A DNA stretch of 37,106 nt from Betaproteobacteria bacterium (GTDB lineage Bacteria; Pseudomonadota; Gammaproteobacteria; Burkholderiales; Thiobacillaceae). Of the stretch, positions 7,473 through 14,730 are shown piece by piece. Positions within the stretch are counted from its first letter, which is position 1. Each line of letters opens with the position of its first letter. A program made the translations under genes and the position numbers. Where the stretch lies: contig JAIFKV010000192.1 of NCBI GenBank assembly GCA_020049415.1, positions 1 to 37,106 on the forward strand, given 5' to 3'. Under the pieces are notes generated by a model. That model searched no databases, was not told where the DNA came from, and saw only the letters and a program-made list of their open reading frames with translations.

Positions 7473-8822
7473 ATGAAACGAACACTCAGCAGACAGAATA
7501 TTTTATTGGCCGGCATGGTCAGCACCCTGCTCGCCGGTTGTGGCGGTGACGGTGGCGATGCCGCCACGCCGACGACCCCTGGCTTCGCCGCCACGGCAAC
7601 GGATATCACAGTCGAACGCGGCCCTCTGCTTGAGTCGACGCTCATCGACGCCAGTGGCAAACATGGCGCTCATCTCGGCAATGGCGTTTATCGCTTCAAT
7701 ATGCCGCCGACCTATCCGATCAGCAGTTTGGGCGGCTATATCGACCTCAACCGCAGCGGCGTTGTCGATACGGGTGACGTCAAGGCGGGAACGCTGACCC
7801 TCAAGAGCGGCCAGAGCGGGCTCGCCATCACACTTGGATCGACTCTTGCCAGCAACAGCACGTTGTTGGAAAGCCTTTTAGTGATGGGTTTTACCCAACA
7901 ACAACTGTTGAACAACACGCCCAGCCAAGACCGCATGATCGCCGCGCTCAGCGATGAACTCTACAAATACGCGGTGACACATCACATCAGCGACGTGGCA
8001 ACGCTCACCACCACGGAGTTGGCGAACCTGTCCAACGCCATTCAAGCGCGTATCAATGCTTACCAGAACATGACCACCGACACCGCCACGCTGGAGCGGC
8101 AACTCATCGCCGAGCTGAGCGGTTCGGTCGACATGGTCGATGCGGATGAGGCCGCGGCACTGGTCGGGGCAACTCCCGCCGAGTTGCTGGTCAGCAGCCT
8201 GCCCGCCAATGTGCTGACCGACGCGCAGAAAGAAACGCTAGCCTACATGTGGAACGAGGAAAAATTGGCCAAGGATGTCTACCTTGCGCTGAATGTCGTT
8301 CACCCCAGCTCACAGTTGTACAACATCGCCAACAATGCCGAAACGCAGCATGAAGCTGCGGTGCAGTCGTTGTTGGAGAAATACAACCTCAGCGTCTCGG
8401 ACGTACTCAATCCCGCAGCCAGTTATTCGGCCGAGACGCTGGCCGCGATTCCGGCCGGGCGCTACACCCTGCCGACGCTGCAAAATCTTTATGACACGCT
8501 CTACACAATGGGTATCGCCTCGGCGCAGGCCAGCCTGGAAGTCGGCTGTATGGTGGAAGTGACGGATGTTAACGACCTCGATCGCGACATCGCGCTGGTG
8601 AGCAACCTGGCGGATGTAAAAGCCGTCTTTGAAAACCTGCGCGCGGGAAGTTATAGCCATTACTGGGCCTTTGATGCCGGCCTGAAAAGCGCCGGTGTGA
8701 CAACCGGCTGTTGCAGTCTTGGCGCCGATTACTGTCATCCGGAATATCCCGTCACCAACGCGGGCTCCGGCGGTGGCAATGGGGCCGGAACGGGAAATCA
8801 ATTCGGCAGAAGGTCGTTGTGA
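7473..8822 (+). CDS. Lipoprotein with C-terminal DUF2202 ferritin-like domain
   Basis: This 449-residue protein has a lipoprotein signal (LLAGC, lipidated C23) followed by a Gly/Asp/Thr linker. Residues about 45-245 form a middle region without a recognised domain. Residues about 250-427 match the DUF2202 pattern: YMWNEEKLAKDVY with E262/E263, NNAETQHEAAV with E290 and H293, VEVTDVNDLD, and SHYWAFD with H396. This ferritin-like four-helix arrangement of Glu and His suggests a metal-binding site, though the function of the family is not settled. A GAGAA ribosome site precedes the ATG. The first TIR-flanked element and a hairpin lie in its leader. It appears to be transcribed alone. Confidence 0.82.
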   Translation: MKRTLSRQNILLAGMVSTLLAGCGGDGGDAATPTTPGFAATATDITVERGPLLESTLIDASGKHGAHLGNGVYRFNMPPTYPISSLGGYIDLNRSGVVDTGDVKAGTLTLKSGQSGLAITLGSTLASNSTLLESLLVMGFTQQQLLNNTPSQDRMIAALSDELYKYAVTHHISDVATLTTTELANLSNAIQARINAYQNMTTDTATLERQLIAELSGSVDMVDADEAAALVGATPAELLVSSLPANVLTDAQKETLAYMWNEEKLAKDVYLALNVVHPSSQLYNIANNAETQHEAAVQSLLEKYNLSVSDVLNPAASYSAETLAAIPAGRYTLPTLQNLYDTLYTMGIASAQASLEVGCMVEVTDVNDLDRDIALVSNLADVKAVFENLRAGSYSHYWAFDAGLKSAGVTTGCCSLGADYCHPEYPVTNAGSGGGNGAGTGNQFGRRSL

Positions 8823-8965
8823 GGTGAAGTTTTAACCTTGAATCTGCTGCTGTCCGTTTCACCGCCTTCGATGTCGCTCACCAATTGGGTGACCCCATAC
8901 TCGGACGCGGTTAACAAAGGTTTCAAGGATGATTGGTATACCGCGCCTGATGGTCGAGGAGAAGT

Positions 8966-9007
8966 CGTAGGGCGGAAAAGCGGCTTTATCGCGCCTTCCG
9001 CCGTATG
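8966..9007. repeat. REP-type palindromic repeat
   Basis: The sequence starts CGTAGGGCGGAAAAGCG and ends GCGCCTTCCGCCGTATG. The same words occur in the larger palindrome at 28227-28311, so it belongs to the same dispersed repeat family. It sits in the 225-base gap between two gene ends (8822 and 9048), the usual place for REP elements. The gap also holds a 12-base palindrome, CGGTTCGAACCG, at 9032-9043. Confidence 0.75.
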
Positions 9008-9047
9008 CCTGGTCTCCGCGCAAAACGACATCGGTTCGAACCGGCCG

Positions 9048-10310
9048 CTACATTTCGAAGTGCTGCCGTATGCGTTCTTCGAGAAGTTGCCGAGAGTCGG
9101 CTTCGCTGCTGTTGTTCAGGCGCTTGAAGATCTCCCCTGCCATCGGCCGAAACACCGCCATCACGGCGGGATCGAAATGGCTGCCAGTGTCGCCGTCCAG
9201 AATCGCCATGCTGGCTTCAAATGACATCGGTTCCTTGTATGGGCGTTTCGAGCATAGGGCGTCGAATACATCGGCGATGGCGAAAATTCGGGCCGCCAAG
9301 GGTATCGCCTCGCCGGCCAGGCCGCGTGGATAGCCGCTTCCATTCCATTTCTCATGATGCGCGGCGACAACGGCTTGCGCGCCGTCGAGCCAACCCATGC
9401 CGGTGACGATTTCCTCGCCTTGTTGGACATGGGTGCGCATGGTGGACATTTCCTCGGCGTCCAGTTTGCCGGGCTTCAGCAGGATGGCATCGGGAATGCC
9501 GATCTTGCCGACATCATGCAGAAAGCTGCCTGCAATCAGCGCCTGCATCTCGGAGCCTGACAGTTGCAGGTGCTCGGCGATACGCGCCGCTATCCAGGCG
9601 ACGCGGTAATTATGTGCGCCGGTATCGGAATCGCGCTTGGCGATGGCGCGGCCGAGCGATTCCATCATCGAGATATGGGAATCGAGCACCTCGCGCGCCT
9701 TGCGCTCGTTATCGTTCGACAAGTGCACTACCACTGGATAGATTGCCGCGCCACAAAGCAGGGCGGCGAGACTGACCATCAATGCCGTGGTCAAGGCGCT
9801 GGACATTATTTCCCCCCGCTGCCAGGCGGAAACGACACGTACCCCTTCGAAATAGCCGGTGATCGGTCCGTTGGTGTCGGTTTCGGAAATGTGCAACGGG
9901 ACAAAGACGCGCAGAACCCAGCGGTCATCCGGCAGTCGCAGACTTTCATAAGTGGCGGAGGAATAGGTTGGCCGGCCATGTTTCGGCAGGGACGATTCCA
10001 GCAGTGCGCCTGCGTGCGTCATCGATTCGGCAAGCTTGCGCCCCTGGGCGTCATAAATCTCCGCGATATCGAACAAGCCGCCAGCAATGGTTTTCGCGGC
10101 GGCTGCGGCATGCTCGGCGGCCATCGTGCCGGAAAGATCGAGCGCATCGTAATGGTGCAACAGGCGTCCAGATTCCTCCATGGCCAGCGCAACGATGCTT
10201 TTTTCTGCCCGTTCCCGGGCAATGAACCATGACACAGGGCTGGTCAGGGAGGCCAGAACAATGCTGACAGCGGCGATGCGAAGCGCGGTACGTTTCTGAA
10301 AAAAGTTCAT
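9048..10310 (-). CDS. Membrane HD-GYP domain protein, probable cyclic-di-GMP phosphodiesterase
   Basis: This 420-residue protein has an N-terminal helix (about 10-30), a periplasmic segment of about 140 residues, a second helix (about 172-197) and a cytoplasmic HD-GYP domain (about 208-400). Catalytic features are intact: H233, the HD pair H265-D266 (FLHDVGKIGIPD), HHE at 318-320, and GYP at 326-328 followed by RGLAGEAIPLAARI. Such proteins hydrolyse cyclic-di-GMP to pGpG or GMP and lower biofilm signalling. The periplasmic part is a sensor of unknown ligand. It is a single-gene unit; a half-copy of the dispersed repeat lies in its upstream region. Confidence 0.9.
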   Translation of the reverse strand: MNFFQKRTALRIAAVSIVLASLTSPVSWFIARERAEKSIVALAMEESGRLLHHYDALDLSGTMAAEHAAAAAKTIAGGLFDIAEIYDAQGRKLAESMTHAGALLESSLPKHGRPTYSSATYESLRLPDDRWVLRVFVPLHISETDTNGPITGYFEGVRVVSAWQRGEIMSSALTTALMVSLAALLCGAAIYPVVVHLSNDNERKAREVLDSHISMMESLGRAIAKRDSDTGAHNYRVAWIAARIAEHLQLSGSEMQALIAGSFLHDVGKIGIPDAILLKPGKLDAEEMSTMRTHVQQGEEIVTGMGWLDGAQAVVAAHHEKWNGSGYPRGLAGEAIPLAARIFAIADVFDALCSKRPYKEPMSFEASMAILDGDTGSHFDPAVMAVFRPMAGEIFKRLNNSSEADSRQLLEERIRQHFEM

Positions 10311-10363
10311 CGTTTTTTCTGTTCAAGTGGTTGCCGCCAAAGTCTGGCGGATACCATTTTGCT

Positions 10364-10391
10364 ATCGAAGATCAAAGTCCGACAGCGCTCC
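10364..10391. repeat. Half-copy of the dispersed hairpin repeat
   Basis: This stretch matches the right arm of the 6771-6831 hairpin (ATCGAxGAxCAAAGTCCGACAG then GCTCC) with two substitutions and one inserted C. The left arm is absent here. It lies at the junction between the HD-GYP gene's upstream region and a block of gene remnants, so it may mark an old rearrangement end. A small CCGCCA/TGGCGG hairpin is at 10334-10350. Confidence 0.6.
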
Positions 10392-10525
10392 TAGCGCATT
10401 TCGAATGCCTCCTGATAAAAGCGATAGTTGCCGCGCCATGATTGTTGCAGGTCGGTTTGCAGATTTTTGGCCAGACCTAGCGGGCCGCAGAACCATACTT
10501 CGGTTGGGCCTGGATGTGGGCTACC
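10391..10525 (-). pseudogene. C-terminal fragment of a flavin/ferric reductase-like protein
   Basis: Read on the minus strand, the last 44 codons before the stop at 10391 encode a stretch with GPTEVWFCGPLGLAK and the ending FYQEAFEMR. The x-VWFCGP-x-G motif and terminal F-H/Y-QE-x-FEMR are typical of the NAD(P)H-binding end of ferric reductase-like and NADPH-oxidase-like membrane flavoproteins. Upstream in the same frame there is no flavodoxin-reductase or membrane sequence, only antisense of other remnants. It is thus a severed 3' end. It is the reductase-side relic of a module that also left PepSY and two-component traces next to it. Confidence 0.6.
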
Positions 10526-10549
10526 GGCACTGATGCTGGCGGCGCTCAA

Positions 10550-10780
10550 AAGTTGAAGGCGGGAGAGGTGCTGCCCCTGCGAACGATTCTGTAGCGCATC
10601 GAACGCGAATAGCCCGGCCAGATCATGGAAGTCGAACTTGAGGCCGAGGACGGCCGCTGGCTCTACGAGATCAAACTGCTTCGGGCCGATGGCGCACTGA
10701 TCAAACTGAAAATCGATGCCCGCGATGGTCGCCAGCTTGGCCAGAAGGTCAGGGGCAAAGTTAGCCAGGAGGCCCGCTGA
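10550..10780 (+). pseudogene. PepSY-domain protein remnant with two in-frame stops
   Basis: One frame reads KLKAGEVLPLRTIL, stop, RIERE, stop, then PGQIMEVELEAEDGRWLYEI and on through a clean PepSY pattern (KLLRADG, LIKLKIDARDGRQLG) to a stop at 10778. The stops are TAG at 10592-10594 and TAG at 10610-10612. Both sit where a PepSY protein should be continuous (I-L-x-RIERE-x-PG). The 5' end with signal peptide is missing. PepSY proteins of this short type commonly sit beside two-component genes, and a response-regulator start overlaps the stop here by the usual ATGA. The gene is clearly decayed. Confidence 0.75.
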
Positions 10781-10948
10781 TGTGCATCCTTCTGGTTGAA
10801 GACGAGCCGACGCTCGCCGCTGAAACCGGTCATCGATGGCTTGGCGCGCACCATGCTGCGGCTGCATGCCGAGCGGAATATGGAATTGTTTATCCACCCA
10901 ATACCGCCAGCGCTGGCTGTGGTTTGCCGCTTCATGCGCAGGTGCTGA
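10780..10948 (+). pseudogene. Response regulator start fused by deletion to a sensor kinase fragment
   Basis: From ATG 10780 the frame reads MCILLVEDEPTLA, the first strand and acidic pocket of an OmpR-type regulator, and then leaves the family pattern. Immediately after, in another frame from 10820, comes LKPVIDGLARTMLRLHAERN followed by MELFIHPIPPALAV and a stop at 10946. This resembles the segment between the H-box and N-box of PhoQ/QseC-type kinases (LLDGL-x-R-x-LxRLHAER). A deletion therefore removed most of the regulator and the front of the kinase, joining the two genes. The kinase ATPase domain is also gone. Confidence 0.65.
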
Positions 10949-11104
10949 TTGCGGTGGTTTGAAGCTCGGTTTGGAACCTATCACGGCGGGCGCGGTAAAA
11001 TATCCAAAAAAACAATACGGCTGCAAACAATTACGCTTGGCCTGGCTGATAACGCCAAGGCTGTTTCACTTTCCCCCTTATTGCATCCAGGAGATATTTT
11101 TCCA

Positions 11105-11545
11105 ATGAAAAAGTCTGTTCAAGTTCTTGCTATCGCTTCTTTATCTATTGCCGGTTTCGCTTCCGCTTCCTGTGTGCATGTTCCGGAAGCCAATCTGCGC
11201 AAGGGGCCCGGCACCCAGCACGAGCAAACCTGGGAAGTTTACAAATACATGCCGTTGAAGCAGCTTGGCCGGACTGGCGACTGGTACAAGGTCGAGGATG
11301 TGGACGGCGACACTCACTGGATCTTCCGCAACCTGCTGACCGACAAGATCAAATGCGCGGTAGTGAAGGCAAACATCGCCAACGTCCGCAGCGGCCCCGG
11401 CACCAGCCATGGCAAGACCCCGCTTGATCAGGTGGAGAAGTATTACGCGTTCAAGGTGATTGGCGTCGAAGGAGATTGGGTGCAGGTTATCGATGAGGTG
11501 GATAACACCGGTTGGCTGCACAGCAAACTGCTCTGGCAGAATTGA
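11105..11545 (+). CDS. Secreted protein with two bacterial SH3 domains
   Basis: This 146-residue exported protein has a signal peptide at about 1-22 (cut near ASA-SC). Two SH3b repeats follow: about 24-78, with EANLRKGPGT and GDWYKVEDVDGDTHWI; and about 82-143, with ANVRSGPGTSHGK and GDWVQVIDEVDNTGWLHS. SH3b domains usually bind cell-wall peptides or glycans in the periplasm, and this stand-alone pair resembles YgiM/YraI-type proteins of unknown exact role. The start at 11105 is chosen because AGGAG lies about 10 bases upstream and the signal peptide begins there; a longer frame from 10949 has no such support. A terminator follows directly. Confidence 0.88.
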   Translation: MKKSVQVLAIASLSIAGFASASCVHVPEANLRKGPGTQHEQTWEVYKYMPLKQLGRTGDWYKVEDVDGDTHWIFRNLLTDKIKCAVVKANIANVRSGPGTSHGKTPLDQVEKYYAFKVIGVEGDWVQVIDEVDNTGWLHSKLLWQN

Positions 11546-11573
11546 TTTTCTAGTCTCCTAGTTGTCGTCCGAC

Positions 11574-11604
11574 CCCGGCGGCACGACCGCTCGGGCTGTT
11601 TTTT
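11574..11604 (+). terminator. Intrinsic terminator after the SH3b gene
   Basis: CCCG-GCGG (11574-11581) pairs with CCGC-T-CGGG (11587-11595) with one bulged T and a CACGA loop. A run of six T follows at 11599-11604. It stands 28 bases after the stop of the SH3b gene. Confidence 0.75.
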
Positions 11605-11659
11605 CGCCGCCTCCGGCGCGAGAATCCGTTCTCTAACCTAACCACCCGTAAAGATTCCA

Positions 11660-12592
11660 ATGCGCACCCTGATCTGCGGTTCCATGGCTTTTGACACCAT
11701 CATGGTGTTTCATGACCACTTCAAGAATCACATCCTGCCCGAGCAGATTCACATTCTGAACGTCGCCTTCCTGGTGCCGGATATGCGTCGGGAGTATGGC
11801 GGTTGCGCCGGCAATATCGCTTACAACATGAAATTGCTGGGCGGAGAGCCGGTGATCATGGCGACGGTGGGCGATGATTTTGCCCCCTATGCCGAACGGG
11901 TGAAGCAACTCGGGCTCGACGCCAGTCTGATTCATCGCGTCGCCAATACGTTTACCGCACAGGCTTTCATTACCACCGACCTGGCCGATAACCAGATCAC
12001 CGCGTTCCATCCGGGGGCGATGAATTACTCGCATCAGAACAAAGTGGCGTTGGCTGAGGGCATCAAACTGGGCATCGTGTCGCCGGATGGGCGCCAGGGC
12101 ATGATCGAGCATGCGCGCCAGTTCGCCGAAGCCGGCATCCCGTTTATTTTCGACCCCGGTCAGGGCTTGCCGATGTTCAACGGCGAGGAGTTGCTCGATT
12201 TCATTCGTCAGGCCGAGTACCTGACCTGCAACGACTATGAGGCGAAGCTGTTGCAGGAGCGCACCGGCCAGACGCTGGAGCAGATGGCGAAGCAGGTGCG
12301 CGCGCTGGTGGTCACGCTGGGCGGCGATGGCTCACAGATTTACGCCGATGGCCAGGTACACGAGATTGCGCCGGCAAAGGCCAGCGCAGTGGTGGATCCG
12401 ACCGGCTGCGGTGATGCCTATCGCGCCGGCTTGATGACCGGCATGCACAAGGGCATGGACTGGCCAACTTGCGGTCGATTGGCTGGTTTGTTGGGGGCGA
12501 TCAAAATTGCTCAGCGGGGCGGGCAGAACCACACTTTCACTTGGGATGAGGTCGCCGATCGCTTCAAATTGGAATACGGTTATTCACTCTAA
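11660..12592 (+). CDS. PfkB-family carbohydrate/nucleoside kinase
   Basis: This 310-residue member of the ribokinase/PfkB superfamily transfers phosphate from ATP to a sugar or nucleoside hydroxyl. The N-terminal substrate motif GGCAGNIAYN is at 47-56. The C-terminal signature DPTGCGDAYRAG is at 246-257, with D252 as catalytic base. LVVTLGGDGS (216-225) is the ATP-side strand. The overall pattern (MRREYGGCAGNIAYNMKLLGG) resembles adenosine-kinase-like members of betaproteobacteria, but the substrate cannot be fixed by eye. It is followed 10 bases later by a lipoprotein gene, probably in one transcript. Confidence 0.88.
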   Translation: MRTLICGSMAFDTIMVFHDHFKNHILPEQIHILNVAFLVPDMRREYGGCAGNIAYNMKLLGGEPVIMATVGDDFAPYAERVKQLGLDASLIHRVANTFTAQAFITTDLADNQITAFHPGAMNYSHQNKVALAEGIKLGIVSPDGRQGMIEHARQFAEAGIPFIFDPGQGLPMFNGEELLDFIRQAEYLTCNDYEAKLLQERTGQTLEQMAKQVRALVVTLGGDGSQIYADGQVHEIAPAKASAVVDPTGCGDAYRAGLMTGMHKGMDWPTCGRLAGLLGAIKIAQRGGQNHTFTWDEVADRFKLEYGYSL

Positions 12593-12602
12593 GGAGTTGA
12601 AA

Positions 12603-13049
12603 ATGAAACTATTCTGGATTTTGCTGACAGCAGTTTTGGTGGCGGGTTGCGCCAGCGGACGCGGCGGTGACGACTATGAACGTGGGGAGGCGCGTCGGGT
12701 TTACGATGTTCAAATCGGGGTGGTCGAATATGTTCGCGCGGTCAAGCTGGAAGGGACTGAATCCGGTATCGGTGCGGCGGCTGGCGGCGCCATCGGTGGC
12801 ATCGCCGGCAGCACCGCCGGCAAAGGCCGAGGTTCGGCGATCGGCGCGGTGCTCGGCGCGGTAGTGGGCGGGATGGCCGGCGCGGCGGCTGAAGAAGGTT
12901 CGACGCGCAAGGCCGGTGTGGAAATCACCCTCCGCCTCGAATCTGGCCGCACCATCGCGGTGGTGCAAGAAGATCACGACGAGAAGTTCATGGTGGGTGA
13001 GCGCGTCCGCCTGCTTGAGTCTGACGGTCAGGCGCGGGTCAGTCGTTGA
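12603..13049 (+). CDS. Glycine-zipper outer-membrane lipoprotein (SlyB/Pcp-like)
   Basis: This 148-residue lipoprotein has the lipobox LVAGC (C16). A YDVQIGVVEYVR-type strand is followed by a glycine-zipper hairpin at about 55-98 (GIGAAAGGAIGGIAG and IGAVLGAVVGGMAG), then a C-terminal beta domain (EITLRLESGRTIAVVQE). This order is that of SlyB/PcpR-type lipoproteins of the outer membrane, linked to envelope integrity in related bacteria. Start 12603 is preceded by AAGGAG at 7 bases. It follows the PfkB gene by 10 bases. Confidence 0.87.
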   Translation: MKLFWILLTAVLVAGCASGRGGDDYERGEARRVYDVQIGVVEYVRAVKLEGTESGIGAAAGGAIGGIAGSTAGKGRGSAIGAVLGAVVGGMAGAAAEEGSTRKAGVEITLRLESGRTIAVVQEDHDEKFMVGERVRLLESDGQARVSR

Positions 13050-13067
13050 CCTCGGCGGACTTGCTTC

Positions 13068-13751
13068 GTGACATTTGATTCCGACCCCGGCGCCCCCCCC
13101 GACGGCGCAGCTTTTGAACTCCTCCATGCCGATGCCGACCTGTTGGTACTGAACAAGCCCAGCGGCCTGCTTTCGGTGCCCGGTCGCGGTCCCGACAAGC
13201 AGGATTGTTTAAGCGCGCGCGTACAGCGCAGCTATCCCGACGCGCTCATCGTGCATCGGCTGGACATGGATACTTCCGGAGTGCTGGTGATGGCGCGCGG
13301 CCTGGCGGCGCAACGCGCGTTGAACCAGGCGTTTGCCGCACGCGTGGTACACAAACGTTATCAGGCGTTGGTCGAAGGGATCGATTTGCTCGACCGTGCG
13401 GAGGGCGAATGGCGGGTTATCGATCTTCCGATTGCATTGGATTGGCCGAACCGGCCGTTGCATATCGTCGATCCGATCAATGGCAAGCCGAGCGTCTCGC
13501 ATTGGCGGGTATTGCATACCGATGCTGAACTGAACATTTCGCGCCTGGAACTGGAGCCGTTTACTGGCCGCACCCATCAACTTCGCGTCCATCTCAGCGC
13601 TATCGGCCATCCGATACTCGGCGATTCGCTTTATGCCGGTGCAACGGCGCGCGCCCGCGCCAGTCGCTTGCTGCTGCATGCGTGCGAGTTATCGGTGCCG
13701 CACCCGACCTCCGGCTTGGCAATGTTCTTCGTCAGTCCGCCGCCGTTTTGA
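13068..13751 (+). CDS. rluA: RluA-family pseudouridine synthase
   Basis: This 227-residue enzyme isomerises uridine to pseudouridine in RNA. The RluA catalytic motif HRLDMDTSG is at 63-71, with nucleophile D66. The N-terminal strand ADLLVLNKPSGLLSVPGR and the C-terminal motif GRTHQLRVHLSAIGHPILGD are standard. The short length without an S4 domain matches RluA itself, which modifies 23S rRNA position 746 and tRNA position 32 in E. coli; this specificity is inferred by type. The start is GTG 13068, 18 bases after the lipoprotein stop. No in-frame ATG is close, and the ribosome site is weak. Confidence 0.87.
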   Translation: MTFDSDPGAPPDGAAFELLHADADLLVLNKPSGLLSVPGRGPDKQDCLSARVQRSYPDALIVHRLDMDTSGVLVMARGLAAQRALNQAFAARVVHKRYQALVEGIDLLDRAEGEWRVIDLPIALDWPNRPLHIVDPINGKPSVSHWRVLHTDAELNISRLELEPFTGRTHQLRVHLSAIGHPILGDSLYAGATARARASRLLLHACELSVPHPTSGLAMFFVSPPPF

Positions 13752-13839
13752 TCCAACTCAAGATAGCGCTGGCAAAATTGTCTGTAGTGATTGGTTTTTG
13801 GGTATAAATCGCGTTATTCCATGTCGTTAAGGGTTGGCG

Positions 13840-14691
13840 ATGCCCGGTCAAAGCTGGTGGGGTGCGGCGCAATGGGCGGCGTATCTGTTGTATCAGGAGC
13901 AGCCGATCAAAGCGGCCAGCAAGTTGGCTTTGCATGCTTTGGAGCAAGGCGCGAGCGAGAAACTTTCCGCGCAAGCCTATGCCAGCCTGCTGCTTGACGA
14001 CCCCCTTCTGGCATTGCGTTTGATCAAGGCCGCCAACAATCGGTTACCCCGGCACCTGGCGCGCGACATCACTACCCCGTTAGGGGTGGTGCTGTCTTTG
14101 GGCACCGACGCGCTGCGCGAACAGATTGAAATCGCGCCGGAAGTGTCGTCGGATAACGCCGGCTTCATCGCTTGCGAAGCGCGCGCCTCGCTGGCTGCGC
14201 GTATCGCCTCCGGCTGGGGTGCATTGCATTACGACATGGACTCGGGCGAACTCGCGATGGCAGCGCTGCTGGCCAATGCGGGAGAGGTGGAGCTATGGGC
14301 TTTCGCGCCGAAGTTGCCGCAACTGGCGCTGGACGAATTGCAAAGCGGCCGTGCCACACGCAGCGAGGAAGCGCAAAAACAAGCCTGTGGTTTTGCATTT
14401 CTCGATGTCACGTTGTTGTTGATTGAAGATTTGAATCTGCCGCAGTTGATCAATCACCTGATTCGCGGTGACGAAAGTTTGCGCGCCAAGTTGGCTCGAC
14501 TGGCGGTGAATGCCGGTCGTCATCTGAGTAACGGCGTCAACGATCCGGCGCTGCCCGACGATATACGTGAAGCAGCCAAATTGACGGGCGCAACATTTTG
14601 GCGGGTGATTTCGGCGCTGCCTGGGGTGAGCGACGAAGACAAAGCAGCGTTGACGAGGGCGGTAGAACCGCCGACTGAGTTGGATGAATAA
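13840..14691 (+). CDS. HDOD-domain protein, probable signalling/regulatory protein
   Basis: This 283-residue soluble protein has an HDOD-like helical pattern at about 35-225: LLLDDPLLALRLIKAAN near the start, then PLGVVLSLGTDALREQI, then RAKLARLAVNAGRHL. HDOD domains resemble HD phosphohydrolases but have lost the metal site, and they act in regulation, often near cyclic-di-GMP systems. No HD pair is visible. Start: AAGGG (13829-13833) is 6 bases before ATG 13840, so this is preferred to the TTG two codons earlier. It converges with the DUF1343 gene. Confidence 0.75.
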   Translation: MPGQSWWGAAQWAAYLLYQEQPIKAASKLALHALEQGASEKLSAQAYASLLLDDPLLALRLIKAANNRLPRHLARDITTPLGVVLSLGTDALREQIEIAPEVSSDNAGFIACEARASLAARIASGWGALHYDMDSGELAMAALLANAGEVELWAFAPKLPQLALDELQSGRATRSEEAQKQACGFAFLDVTLLLIEDLNLPQLINHLIRGDESLRAKLARLAVNAGRHLSNGVNDPALPDDIREAAKLTGATFWRVISALPGVSDEDKAALTRAVEPPTELDE

Positions 14692-14695
14692 GGCT

Positions 14696-14730
14696 ACTTC
14701 AAAGATTCAACTTCAAAGCTTCAACTTCAT
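14696..14730. repeat. Tandem 14-base repeat between convergent genes
   Basis: ACTTCAAAGATTCA (14696-14709) is followed directly by ACTTCAAAGCTTCA (14710-14723) and the start of a third unit, ACTTCAT. It fills the 35-base gap between the stops of the HDOD and DUF1343 genes. No hairpin terminator is present there. It is a likely slippage repeat of unknown role. Confidence 0.7.

Noticed and set aside
8798-9031. Possible small gene on the minus strand between the DUF2202 and HD-GYP genes
   Set aside because: It runs through a REP element and into the end of the lipoprotein gene, and has no ribosome site.
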